DNA from: Megalobrama amblycephala
Taxonomy: Eukaryota > Chordata > Actinopteri > Cypriniformes > Xenocyprididae
Assembly (NCBI RefSeq): GCF_018812025.1
Contig: NC_063052.1
Coordinates: 21,335,414 to 21,399,413, forward strand
Direction of reading: 5' to 3'
DNA length: 64,000 bases
Shown: in pieces, positions 13,505 through 25,527 of the stretch
Numbering within the stretch: position 1 is the first letter of the stretch
Layout of the letters: the number at the start of each line of letters is the position of its first letter
Position numbers and translations under genes: made by a program
The notes under the pieces: model-generated
What the model was told of the DNA's origin: nothing
What the model saw: only the letters and a program-made list of their open reading frames with translations
Databases searched by the model: none

Positions 13505-15992
13505 GATACGTCAGCCATGCAGTAAGGCATATTTTACCTACTGAACATACTTTAGGCCCAAGACTCGTCGATCATGAACTTTCTATACATACTCATTGAC
13601 TCCTTCTGATGTTATTGTCAGCCATTCCGGAGTCCATATTTGATCTAACGGTCATATATCTGGCCCAAGAGTCATCGATCATGAACTTTATATTTCTACC
13701 CATTGACTCCTTCTGATGATACGTCAGTCATACAGTTGTGCATATTTGACCTAATGGACATATATTGGCCAAAGTGTACTGGATCTTCAACTTTTTTTAT
13801 ACATAATGATGACTAATTCTTATGTTACTTCAACCACACAGAAGCCCAAATTAGACCTAATGAACACATTTTTGACAGAATAGTCCCAGATCATGAACTT
13901 TCTAACATTCTCATTGAGTCCATCTGATGTTACATCAGCCATAAAGTAGTCCATATTTGATTAACTTAATTTTTTTTCTGGCCTAAGAGTCAGAAAACAT
14001 GAACATGAACTTTCTATATATACTCTTTGACTCCTTCTGATGTTACATCAGCCATAAAGTAGTCCATATTTGATTAACTTAATTTTTTTTCTGGCCTAAG
14101 AGTCAGAAAACATGAACATGAACTTTCTATATATACTCTTTGACTCCTTCTGATGTTACATCAGCCATAAAGTATATATTTGACCTTTTGAACACGTTTC
14201 TGGCCCAAGAGTACTCGTTCATGAACTTTCAAAATACTTTCATTGACTTTTTCTGATGTTACATCAGCCATAGATAAGTCTTTATTTGGCATATTTTACC
14301 TACTGAACATACTTTATAGGCCCAAGACTCGTCGATCATGAACTTTCTATACGTACCAATTGACTTCTTCTGATGTTATTGTCAGCCATTCCGAAGTCCA
14401 TATTTGATCTAACGGACATATATCTGGCCCAAGAGTCATCGATCATGAACTTTATATTTCTACCCATTGACTCCTTCTGATGATACGTCAGTCATACAGT
14501 TGTGCATATTTGACCTAATGGACATATATTGGCCAAAGTGTACTGGAACTTCAACTTTTTTTTATACATTATGACTAATTCTGATGTTACCATAAAGAAG
14601 CCAAAATTAGACCTAATGAACACATTTTTGACAAACTAGTCCCAGGTCATAAACTTTATAACATTCTCATTGACTCCATCTGATGTTACATCAGCCATAA
14701 AGTAGTCCATATTTGACCTTCTGAACGTTTCTGGCCCAAGAGTACTCGTTCATGAACTTTCAAAACACTTTTATTGACTCTTTCTGATGTTACATCAGCC
14801 ATAGATAAGTCTTTATTTGACTTACTGATCATATTTCTGGCCAAAGAGCCCTCGATCATGAACTTTCTGGACATACTCATTGATTTCTCCTAAGGTTACA
14901 TCAGACGTACAGAAGTCCAATTTTGACCTAATGGACATATTTCTGGCCTAAGAGTCGTTGATCTTGAACTTTCTATTTCTTACCCATTGACTCCTTCTGA
15001 TGATACGTCAGCCATACAGTAGTGCGTATTAGACCTAATGGACATGTATCTAGCCAAAGTATGCTCGATTTTGAACTTTTTTATACATACTCAATGCCCA
15101 TTTTAGACCTACAGAAATTATTTCTGACAAATTAGCCCTTCATCATGAACTTTCTATAACACTCTCATTGACTCTTTCTGATGTTACATCAGCCATATGT
15201 CTGGCCCAGTCTTCATTTGACCTACTGACCTTATTTCTGACAAAAGAGCCCTCGATCATGAACTTTCTGTACATACTCATTGACTCCTTCTGATGTTATA
15301 TCAGCCATTCAGAAGTTCCATATTTGACCTAATGGACATATATCTGGCCCAAGAGTCGTCGATCTTGAATTTTCTATTTCTGCTCATTGAACCTACTGAC
15401 CTTATTTCTGACAAAAGAGCCCTCGATCATGAACTTTCTGTACATACTCATTGACTCCTTCTGATGTTATATCAGCCATTCAGAAGTTCCATATTTGACC
15501 TAATGGACAAATATCTGGCCCAAGAGTCGTCGATCTTGAATTTTCTATTTCTGCTCATTGAGAAGGATGAGATATGTCAGCCATAAAGTAGTGCATATTT
15601 TACCTAATGGCCATATTTCTGGCCAAAGAGTGCTCGATCTTGAACTTATTAGACAGACTCATTGACTCCTTCTGATGTTACATCAGCCATTCAGAAGTCC
15701 GTATTTGATCTTCTGAACACGTTTCTGGCCCAAGAGTCATCAATCATGAACTTTCTATACATACTCATTGACTCTTTCTAATGATACATCAGCCATAGAT
15801 AAGTCTTTATTTGACTTACTAATCATATTTCTTGCAAAAGAGCCCTCGACCATGAACTTTCTGTACATTCTCATTGATTCCTTCTGATGTTACATCAGCC
15901 ATAAAGAAGTCCATATTTGACCTAACGGAACATATTTCTGGCCTAAAAGTCATCGATCTTGAGCTTTGTATTTCTGTTCATTGACTCCTACC
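13394..15992 (-). repeat. Higher-order repeat of satellite A, copy 3 (rearranged)
   Basis: Matches copies 1 and 2, with two private changes. A ~168-bp tandem duplication spans 15220-15557 (the segment starting ACCTACTGACCTTATTTCTG occurs twice). Roughly 95 bp around 15810 is missing, a monomer that copies 1 and 2 carry at ~10585-10690 and ~13120-13225. Net gain is ~70 bp, explaining the 2602-bp length. The 64-codon frame at 14686-14880 is identical to those in the other units. Confidence 0.9.
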
Positions 15993-16105
15993 CTGACAAC
16001 AACATAGTGATGGCACAGATCCGGCCCACATCTGGTCCGTGTATAAACCACATGTTCCAGATGAGGGTCGGATTTGTGCCGGACTATGTTGCTGTCTTGG
16101 TCTGA
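15993..16105. mobile_element. Short palindromic MITE inside HOR copy 4
   Basis: Fourth copy, keeping the fuller left terminus CCCTGACAACAACATAGT opposite ACTATGTTGCTGTCTTGG. Confidence 0.65.
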
Positions 16106-17870
16106 TGATACGTCAGCCATGCAGTAAGGCATATTTTACCTACTGAACATACTTTAGGCCCAAGACTCGTCGATCATGAACTTTCTATACATACTCATTG
16201 ACTCCTTCTGATGTTATTGTCAGCCATTCCGGAGTCCATATTTGATCTAACGGTCATATATCTGGCCCAAGAGTCATCGATCATGAACTTTATATTTCTA
16301 CCCATTGACTCCTTCTGATGATACGTCAGTCATACAGTTGTGCATATTTGACCTAATGGACATATATTGGCCAAAGTGTACTGGAACTTCAACTTTTTTT
16401 TATACATTATGACTAATTCTGATGTTACCATAAAGAAGCCAAAATTAGACCTAATGAACACATTTTTGACAAACTAGTCCCAGGTCATAAACTTTATAAC
16501 ATTCTCATTGACTCCATCTGATGTTACATCAGCCATAAAGTAGTCCATATTTGACCTTCTGAACGTTTCTGGCCCAAGAGTACTCGTTCATGAACTTTCA
16601 AAACACTTTTATTGACTCTTTCTGATGTTACATCAGCCATAGATAAGTCTTTATTTGACTTACTGATCATATTTCTGGCCAAAGAGCCCTCGATCATGAA
16701 CTTTCTGGACATACTCATTGATTTCTCCTAAGGTTACATCAGACGTACAGAAGTCCAATTTTGACCTAATGGACATATTTCTGGCCTAAGAGTCGTTGAT
16801 CTTGAACTTTCTATTTCTTACCCATTGACTCCTTCTGATGATACGTCAGCCATACAGTAGTGCGTATTAGACCTAATGGACATGTATCTAGCCAAAGTAT
16901 GCTCGATTTTGAACTTTTTTATACATACTCAATGCCCATTTTAGACCTACAGAAATTATTTCTGACAAATTAGCCCTTCATCATGAACTTTCTATAACAC
17001 TCTCATTGACTCTTTCTGATGTTACATCAGCCATATGTCTGGCCCAGTCCTTCTGATGATACGTCAGTCATACAGTTGTGCATATTTGACCTAATGGACA
17101 TATATTGGCCAAAGTGTACTGGATCTTCAACTTTTTTTATACATAATGATGACTAATTCTTATGTTACTTCAACCACACAGAAGCCCAAATTAGACCTAA
17201 TGAACACATTTTTGACAGAATAGTCCCAGATCATGAACTTTCTAACATTCTCATTGAGTCCATCTGATGTTACATCAGCCATAAAGTAGTCCATATTTGA
17301 TTAACTTAATTTTTTTTTTCTGGCATAAGAGTCAGAAAACATGAACATGAACTTTCTATATATACTATTTGACTCCTTCTGATGTTACATCAGCCATAAA
17401 GTAGTCCATATTTGATTAACTTAATTTTTTTTCTGGCCTAAGAGTCAGAAAACATGAACATGAACTTTCTATATATACTCTTTGACTCCTTCTGATGTTA
17501 CATCAGCCATAAAGTAGTCCCTATTTGATTAACTTAATTTTTTTTCTGGCCTAAGAGTCAGAAAACATGAACATGAACTTTCTATATATACTCTTTGACT
17601 CCTTCTGATGTTACATCAGCCATAAAGTATATATTTGACCTTTTGAACACGTTTCTGGCTCAAGAGTACTCGTTCATGAACTTTCGAAATACTTTCTTTG
17701 ACTTTTTCTGATGTTACATCAGCCATAGATAAGTCTTTATTTGGCATATTTTACCTACTGAACATACTTTATAGGCCCAAGACTCGTCGATCATGAACTT
17801 TCTATACGTACCAATTGACTTCTTCTGATATTATTGTCAGCCATTCCGAAGTCCATATTTGATCAAGTGA
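15993..17870 (-). repeat. Higher-order repeat of satellite A, copy 4 (deleted and reshuffled)
   Basis: Starts like the others, then near 16370-16390 jumps ~700 bp forward between two similar monomers (TACTGGATCTTC and TACTGGAACTTC versions). At about 17045 it jumps back to the earlier version, and it carries three rather than two copies of the 113-bp unit (about 17280-17620). These are signatures of unequal exchange. Unit identity fades near 17870. Confidence 0.88.
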
Positions 17871-18059
17871 ACGTATTTCACTTTCTATACATCCTCATTG
17901 ACTATGTTACATCAGTCAGACAGTAGTCCACATTCGACTTTTTGAACATACTTGTACTAAAGGGTACTCGATCTTGAACTTTTTTATATATGCTTACCAC
18001 TTCTGGTGTAACATCAGCTAAACTGCAGTCCATATTTTACATAATCAGACCGTCACAAT
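17871..18059 (-). repeat. Satellite A, short reverse tail
   Basis: Two poorly conserved reverse-orientation A monomers between the last higher-order repeat and the next LINE. Nothing else is visible. Confidence 0.75.
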
Positions 18060-19534
18060 TTTGTTTATATAAACGGGGAAAAATCTAAGATCACGATAGT
18101 AAACTATGGAGTGCCGCAAGGATCGGTGTTAGGCCCTCTGCTATTTTCAATATACATGCTGCCACTCGGCAATATTATAAGAAAACATGGAATTAGTTTT
18201 CACTGCTATGCCGATGATACTCAGTTATATATCTCATCACGACCAGATGAAATCTCTAAATTATCCAAACTGACAGAGTGTGTTAAAGAAGTAAAACATT
18301 GGATGACTAGTAATTTTCTTCTATTAAATTCAGATAAGACTGAAGTATTACTTATTGGACCAAAAACCTGTACACAGAATCTCTCAGACTACAATCTGCA
18401 TTTAGAAGGATGTACTGTTACTCCGTCCTCGACAGTTAAAGACCTGGGTGTTATATTAGACAGCAACTTGTCCTTTGAAAATCATATTTCATATGTTACA
18501 AAAACAGCCTTCTTCCACCTCAGAAACATTGCTAAAATACGGAATATGTTATCTATTTCTGATGCAGAAAAGTTAGTTCATGCTTTCATGACATCTCGAC
18601 TAGATTACTGTAATGCATTATTAGGTGGTTGTCCTGCTTCATCAATAAACAAGCTACAATTAGTACAAAATGCAGCTGCTAGAGTTCTTACCAGGTCAAG
18701 AAAATATGATCATACAACACCAATTTTATCATCTCTACACTGGTTACCTATTAAGTTCCGTATCGATTATAAAGTATTGCTAATGACCTATAAGGCTCTA
18801 AATGGTTTAGCTCCTGTGTACTTAACCGATTTTCTATCGCCCTACAATCCTTCACGCTCTCTAAGGTCACAAAACTCTGGACTTCTGGTTGTACCTAGGA
18901 TAGCTAAGTCCACTAAAGGAGGGAGAGCGTTTTCACATTTGGCTCCTAAACTCTGGAATAGCCTTCCTGATAATGTTAGGAGCTCAGACTCGCTGACCCA
19001 GTTTAATTATTAAAGACACATCTCTTTAGCCAAGCATTCACATAATGCATCTCATACCAGATCAACTGCACATGACTATCTTTGCTTAAAGTTATGAACA
19101 GCAGCTACGCTAATTATTCTCCTTTTGCTTTTCTGTTTTACCTCGGGACACCCGCCCTGAGGTGACTAGAGAGGACTTCAGCTTCAGTTTGGATCCAGCC
19201 TCTTAAGAAGACTTCAGACGACCATCACCTGTGAAGAGACGGCGCCAGCTCCTGCGAGGACTTCAGAAGACGCAATCATCTGGATCAACATTCACATTGC
19301 ACAATCTCTATATCCTAATTTATTGTTAATGTAATTCATTTTCCAGGAGCTCTTTGCTTCTACCTTCAGTTAAACTGCTAACAGTGATTGTAATTAATTA
19401 CCTAAAGTATATTATTTGCTAACTACATTCTTTAATTTGTAATGTTGACATCCATTTTCTGTAAAGCTGCTTTGAAATGATATGTATCGTGAAAAGCGCT
19501 ATACAAATAAATTTGAATTGAATTGAATTGAATA
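18060..19534 (+). mobile_element. L2-type LINE, 5'-truncated, plus strand
   Basis: Second L2 insertion, opposite in orientation to the first and beginning inside the RT domain just before GVPQGSVLG. It includes the 3' untranslated region and ends with ACAAATAAATTTGAATTGAA, a (TTGAA)n tail of the same design as the first LINE. It sits within reverse-orientation satellite A (19535-19890 continues it). The insert is shorter than the first (~1.5 kb). Confidence 0.9.
18111..19013 (+). pseudogene. L2 reverse transcriptase C-terminal fragment
   Basis: A 300-codon open frame covering the last RT motifs and C-terminal region of an L2 polyprotein. [11 protein letters not shown] is at residues 2-12 and the catalytic [10 protein letters not shown] follows at about residues 33-42. 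Further on are [33 protein letters not shown] and the L2/CR1-type [11 protein letters not shown] near the end. The frame terminates early: the expected FK-rich C-terminus is cut by a stop after QFNY. RT palm motifs upstream and the endonuclease are missing. The ATG used is internal, so this is a fragment and cannot act alone. It is less damaged than the frameshifted L2 at 1969-4427. Confidence 0.9.
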
Positions 19535-19890
19535 ATGCAATTATTGCAGGCCTAAGGGTCCTTCATCATGAACTTTCTATACATATTCATTGACTTCTGA
19601 TGATACGGCAGCCAGACATTAGCCCATATTTCACCTACTGAACAGATGTCTGGCAAAAAATAAAAAAATAAAAAATCCCCCCCAAAAAAAACATCAGCCA
19701 GACAATAATCCATAGTTGACCTACTTACATTTTTTTCTGGCCCAAGAGTCCTCAATCATGAATATTCTATACATACTCATTGCCTCATTATGATGTTACG
19801 TTAGCCATGAAGAATTCCATATTTGACTAACTGAACATATTTCTGGCAAAAGAATCTTCGATCATGAACTTTTTTTTTACATACTCTTTG
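19535..19890 (-). repeat. Satellite A, reverse block ending at an orientation switch
   Basis: Reverse A monomers with a C-run/A-run patch at 19655-19690. At about 19890 the array flips: the sequence changes from reverse words (GATCATGAACTT) to forward words (GAAGTCAATGAATATGTATA). Confidence 0.82.
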
Positions 19891-20413
19891 AGTCCTTTAG
19901 TCCAGAAGAAGTCAATGAATATGTATAGAATGTTCAAGTTCGAGAGACCCTTTTGCCAGAAATATGTTGAGTAGGTATGGAATTCTGTATGGCTGATTTA
20001 ACATCAGAAAGAGCCTATGATTATGTATAGGTCATTCATATTTGAAGACTCATCGACTAACGATATGTTCAATAGGTCAACTACTGTATGGCTGACGTAT
20101 CATCAGGAGTCAATGAGGACAAAAACAATGTTCCATATCGACGACTCTTGGGCCAGAAACATGTCCATTAGATCAAATATGGACTTCTGAATGGCTGATG
20201 TAAAACATCAGAAGGAAACAATGACAATGTACAGAAAGTTCAAGATCAATGTGGACTTCAAATGTGGACTTCCTGATGTAACATCAAAAAGAGTCAATGA
20301 GTTTGTTTTGAAAGGTCATGATCAAGGACTCTTGGGGCAAAAATGTGTTCAGAAAGGGCCAATGTGATGATGGAGTCAATGAGTAAGAGAAAGTTCATGA
20401 TTGAGGACTAATT

Positions 20414-20522
20414 TCCCAGACAGTAACATGATGTGGCCCAGATCCGGCCCATATCTGGTACATGTGGATTACACGCAGACCAGATGTGGGCCGGATCTGG
20501 GCCGATACTATACATACTGGGT
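20414..20522. mobile_element. Palindromic MITE, free copy 1
   Basis: Foldback element starting CCCAGACAGTAACATGATGT and ending around ACTATACATACTGGG. The arms hold GGCCCAGATCCGGCCCATAT and CCAGATGTGGGCCGGATCTG, able to pair over most of their length. Same family as the HOR-embedded copies. Confidence 0.7.
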
Positions 20523-20703
20523 TGTCTTTCAGGGTTGTCAGAAATATGTTCATTCGATCTAATATGCTACTTCTGTATGGCTGAAGAAACATCAGAATTA
20601 GTAATTCTTTGGCCAGAGTATTCTTTGGCCAGATATATGTCTATTAGGTCAAATATGGATTTCTGTATGGCTGATGTAACATCAGAAGGAACAACATACC
20701 TTC

Positions 20704-20812
20704 CCCGACAGCAACATAGTGTCGGCCCAGATCTGGCCCACATCTGGTCCGTGTGTAATCCACGTGTACCAGATGTGGGCCCGATTTGGGCCAGACTATG
20801 TTGTTGTCTGGG
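20704..20812. mobile_element. Palindromic MITE, free copy 2 (best preserved)
   Basis: 109 bp from CCCGACAGCAACATAGTGTC to CTATGTTGTTGTCTGGG. The two halves are close reverse complements, with a short loop near 20757-20765. Its terminal inverted repeat (consensus CCCAGACAGCAACATAG) defines the family. I could not identify a clear target duplication. Confidence 0.72.
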
Positions 20813-21129
20813 TTATGTTATAGAAAGTTCATGATCAAGGACTCTTTGGCCAGAAAAAAGATCGACTTTGGACTACTTTATGGCTGAAGTAACATCAGCG
20901 TTTGTCATTAAGTATAGAAAAGTTCAAGATCGAATACTCTTTGGCCAAACATATGTCCACCACATCCAATATGGACTTCTGAATGGCTGACGGAATCAAT
21001 CGGTTGATGGAATCAATGGGAATGTACAGAAAGTTCATAATAAAAGTCTCTTTGCCAGAAATATGTTCATTTGGTTTAATTTGGACTTTTGTATGGTTGA
21101 AGAAAACATCAGAAGGAGGAGTCATTAAG

Positions 21130-24060
21130 TTTGTCTGAAAAAGTTCCAGATCGAGTACTCTTTGGCCATAAATATGTCCATTAGGTCAAATACGCACTGC
21201 TTTATGGCTGATCTATCATCAGAAGGAGCCAATGACAAGAAGGGGACAGATATGGACTTCTGTTTGTCTGAAGTAACATCAGAAGGTATCAATGAGAATG
21301 TACATGATCAATGGCTCTTTTGCCCGAAATCTGATCAGAAAGTCAAATGTGGACTTCTTTATGGCTGATGTAACATCAGAAGAAGTCAATGAGTATGTAT
21401 AAAAAGTTCATGATCGAAGACTCTTGGACCAGAAATATGTTCAGTAGGTCAAATTTTGATTTCTGTATGCCTGACATGTCATCAAGCGGATGCAATAAGT
21501 AAGTGTAAAAAAGATCAAGACTGAGTACTCTTTGGCTAGAAATATGTCCATTAAATCAAATATGGACTAATGTATGGCTGATGTATCAACAGAAGGTGTC
21601 AATGAGTAAATATAGAAAGTTCAAAATTGAGGACTCTTGGGCCAGAAAAACTTTAAGTTTGTCAAATATGGACTTCTGTATGGCTGATTTTATGTATAGT
21701 ACATTCATATTTGAAGACTCATTGACTAACAATATGTTCAATAGGTTGAATGTGGACTTCGGTATGGCTGATGTAACATCAGATGGAGTCAATGGAGGTC
21801 AATGTATAAAACGTTCATGATTTAGGATTCTTCGGCCAAAAATATGTTTAATGAGTCAAGTATTGACTACTATCCGGCTCACATATCAGATGACAGAGTC
21901 AACAAGTATGTAAAAAAAAGATCAAGATTGAGTATTCTTAGGCAAGAATATGTCCATAAGGTCAAATATGGACTACTGTATGGCTGATGTATATCATCAG
22001 AAGGAACAAAAGAGAAGATATAGAAAGATCAAGATTGATGACTCTCGGGCCAGATCCATTAGGTCAAATCTGGACTTCTGTATGGCCAATGTAACATTAG
22101 AAGAAGTCATTAAGTAATGTATAAATAGGTGCACGATCAAGCACTCTTTGGCCAGAAATGTCTCCATTAGGTCAAATATGCACTATTGTATGGCTGAGGT
22201 TTCATTAGAAGGAGTCAATAATATGCATTATAATGCATTATAGAATATGCATTATAATGCAATGCATACAAGAACTAACTCATTTTGTTAAGATAACATA
22301 TGTGCTGTTGCATTGCATTTGCACATAGGTTCCAACGTTGTGCAATTGAAGAATAACATAAGCTATGCACTTGTTTCGTTGCAAGTACTAACTCTGTGCA
22401 CTGAAGAGTTAACTATGTGTTGCTGAAGATATAACACATAGAGTTGCACAGAAGATCTAACTCATTTAATTGTGCAATGAAGAGATAACATGTGCATTGA
22501 CCTAACACAGGACCTAACGTTGTGCAACGTAGAATAACAATATAAGCTATGCTCTGTGCACTTAAAGGACAACCCGTAACATATGTCCTCTCGCATTGCT
22601 TTGCATACAACTAACTAATCTATACAGATGTGTATTGCAGAGATAACTTAATATGATTATTTGCATTACAATGCACGAATATACATTAGAATGAAATGCA
22701 TACAAGAACTGACTTTTACGTTAACCATGTACTGTTGTACATAGTTGTTATTCTTCACTGCACAACGATAAATCCTGTGAGCAATGCACTGCTGAAGTTG
22801 TTTCTTCATTGCGCAACCTAACGAGTTCGTTCTTGTATGCATTGTAATGCATAAAGCAATTAAGCTCATATTTTACATGTTATCTTTTCAACGTACAAAA
22901 TTAATATAAGTTATGCACTTGTTGCGTTACAGTGCATTCTCAAGAACTAACTCAATCTGCCGTGCATTGAAAAGTTAACACGTATAGACGTGTACATTGA
23001 CATAATTTGGTTATGCAATGAAGAATAACATATAAGCTATTATGACTTTGCAGTGCATACAAGAACGAACTCATTCCGTTGTGCATTGAAGAGTTCACGT
23101 ATGTGCTGTTGAAGAGATAACACATATAATTGCATAGAAGATCGAACTTAATCCCCTGTGCGCTGAAAAGACAATACATAACGTATGTGCATTGCTTTGC
23201 ATACAACTCACTTATACATGTGTTGAAGAGGTAGCATATCATGAGCCTTTGCATTACACTGCATAGAAGATTCTTTATAATACAATGCATACAAAAATGA
23301 ACTCATTGCGTTAAGATTACTTATGTGCTGTTGCATTGCATTGCAAATCCGATGCAACGTTGTGGAATGAAGAGATAATATAGTGGAGTTGCTATGCAGT
23401 TGCACACAGGACCTATCGTTGTGCAATGAATAACATATGCACTTGTTGCGTGGCAGTGCTTACAAGAACCAACTCATTCCATTGTGCACTGAAGTTATCG
23501 TATGTGCTGTTGAAGGGATCACACACAGAACTGCATAAGATCTAACTTATTCTTATAAAAGACAACACAATAACATATATGCTGTCGCGTTGCTTTGCAT
23601 ACAACTCACTTATACGTGTGTTTATTGAAGAGGTAGCATATCATGAACCTTTGCATTACACTGCATAGAAGATTCTTTATAATACAATGCATACAAAAAC
23701 TAACTCATTGCGTTAAGATAACATATGTGCTGATGCCTTGCATTTGCACATAAGCTCCAACGTTGTGCAACTGAAGAATAACATAATCTGTGCACTTTCG
23801 TTTCGTTGCATAGTATGCATGAACTAACTCATTCCTTTGTCCATTGAAAAATAACACACGTAATATATGGGTTTCATTGCATGCATAAAACAACATATAA
23901 GCTATGCACTTGTTGCGTTGCAATTCATCGCATTGCAACGCAACAAGTGCATAGCTCATTCTAACTCATTCCGTTGTGCATTGAAGAGTATACATATATG
24001 CTGTTGAAGCGATAACAAGTATTGCATACAGTTCTAACTTATTCATCTGTGCATTTAAAC
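21130..24060 (-). repeat. Right arm of the ~3-kb inverted repeat
   Basis: Reverse complement of 4660-7930 through satellites A and B, including the A/B junction. Recognisable pairings: 21136-21200 against 7850-7915, 22030-22180 against 6720-6840, and 23700-24058 against 4671-4980. The match to the left arm fades just past 24060. Confidence 0.85.
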
Positions 24061-24558
24061 AACATTGCTTAGCACACAACAACTTTTTAACTTTTTTCAT
24101 TTGTGTAGTAGAGGTAATATAACATAAGCCTTTTTCATTGGTGCATTATAATGCAATGCATACAAGTAACTGATTCCGTTAAGCTACGTGTCCTGTAATA
24201 CAACATATGTACACTGACATAATTTGGTTATGCAATGAAGAATAACATATAAGCTATGCACTTATGGCTTTGCAGTGCATACAAGAACAAACTCATTCCG
24301 TTGTGCATTGAAGAGTTCACGTATGTGCTGTTTAAAGAGATAACACACAGAACTGCATAGAAGATCTAACTGATCCCTCTTTATGCATTACAGTGCAAAG
24401 AAGGTCTAACTCATTGTGCAATGAAGAGATTACAATATGTGCTGTTTTCAATGCATTGCGCGCAGGACCTATCATCGTGCAATGAAGAATAACAGATAAA
24501 GCATATCATTGCATAGAAGATCGAACTTAATCCTCTGTGCGCTGAAAAGACAATACAT
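22226..24558 (-). repeat. Satellite B array, reverse block
   Basis: B dimers in reverse orientation (TAACTCATTCCGTTGTGCAT, CACTTGTTGCGTTGCA). At about 24559 the array flips abruptly to forward B. Minus-strand frames here (for example 22952-23290 and 23705-23959) mirror plus-strand frames in the left arm and are repeat-derived. Confidence 0.86.
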
Positions 24559-25506
24559 AACAGTGCATAGATTATATGCTATTCTTCAAAGTGCAATGGA
24601 TTAAGATATTTTATGCAATGCAAGTGCAACAGCACATAGGTTATGTCTTTAATGCACGGCAGAATGAGTTAGTTTTTGTATGCATTTACAATGCAACAAG
24701 TGTATTCTTGAATGGACATCGTTAGATCTCGTGCAATGCATGCAATGTGTTGTCATTGCAATGCACAAAGCAATAAGTTACATCTTGAATGCATTGCAAT
24801 GCAGCAACACGTTACCTGTCCAATGCACAACGGAATGAGTTAGTAGTTGTATGAATTACAACAGAATAATTTATTTCTTGTACACAAAGCAATGAAATGA
24901 GTGCATAGATTACATGATATTCTTTAATGTGATGTTATGTCTCAAAGTGATAACTTTAACACAGAGCTGGATACGTTAGTTGTTGCTTGCAATTCAACAG
25001 CATATATCTATCCAATGCACAACGAAACGAGTTAGTTCTTGAATGCATTGTAATGCAACAAGTGCATATTTTATAGGTTGTTCTTTAATGCACAGCGAGA
25101 GGTAGTGTGTGCCATACAATGCAAGATATGCACATAGGCTATTTCTCCATAAGTTGGTTCTTGATATGTGCAAAGCAACAGCACATATGTTATGTCATCA
25201 TTGTAATACGGGCCTAGTTCTAGTATGCATTAGATTGCAACAAGTGCATAGCTTACATGTTATTCTTCAAAGGACATTGTAGATCGTGTGTGCAATGCGA
25301 CACATATGTGATATGGAATAAGTTAGATGTTTTACACAATGCAATGCAACAGCACATAAGTTATGTCCTCAGTGCACGGCGAAATGAGTTAGTTCTTGTA
25401 TGAATTGTGATGCAACAGCTCAGCTTATGTTATGTTGTGTGTTGTCTCTTCACTGCACAAAAAATTAGTTAGATCTTGTGTGCAATGCAGTGCAACAGCA
25501 GATATG
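24559..25506 (+). repeat. Satellite B array, forward, left flank of the DIRS element
   Basis: Closely matches 56216-56960, starting at GTGCATAGATTATATGCTAT; the other copy lacks ~230 bp corresponding to 24720-24890. It ends at GATATGTT, directly against the DIRS terminus. Confidence 0.85.
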
Positions 25507-25527
25507 TTCCCTTTCGTGGGAACTATC

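Larger units (their letters stand above)
19891..22225 (+). repeat. Satellite A array, block 3 (forward)
   Basis: Forward A monomers with two embedded palindromic MITEs. From about 21130 the block is the right arm of the inverted repeat. It ends at ATGCAT-rich palindromes (22222-22262) that mirror those at 6627-6660. Open frames at 20433-20834, 21162-21368 and 21581-21820 are made of satellite and MITE sequence and are not genes. Confidence 0.87.

Noticed and set aside
9620..16718. Four identical 64-codon minus-strand frames (9620, 12154, 14686, 16524)
   Set aside because: They are the same satellite monomers in each higher-order unit; identity reflects DNA homogenisation, with no domain, start context or neighbours to suggest a peptide gene.
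20433..20834. 133-codon plus-strand frame
   Set aside because: It crosses two palindromic MITEs and satellite A; the repeated Cys/Trp words come from the MITE arms.
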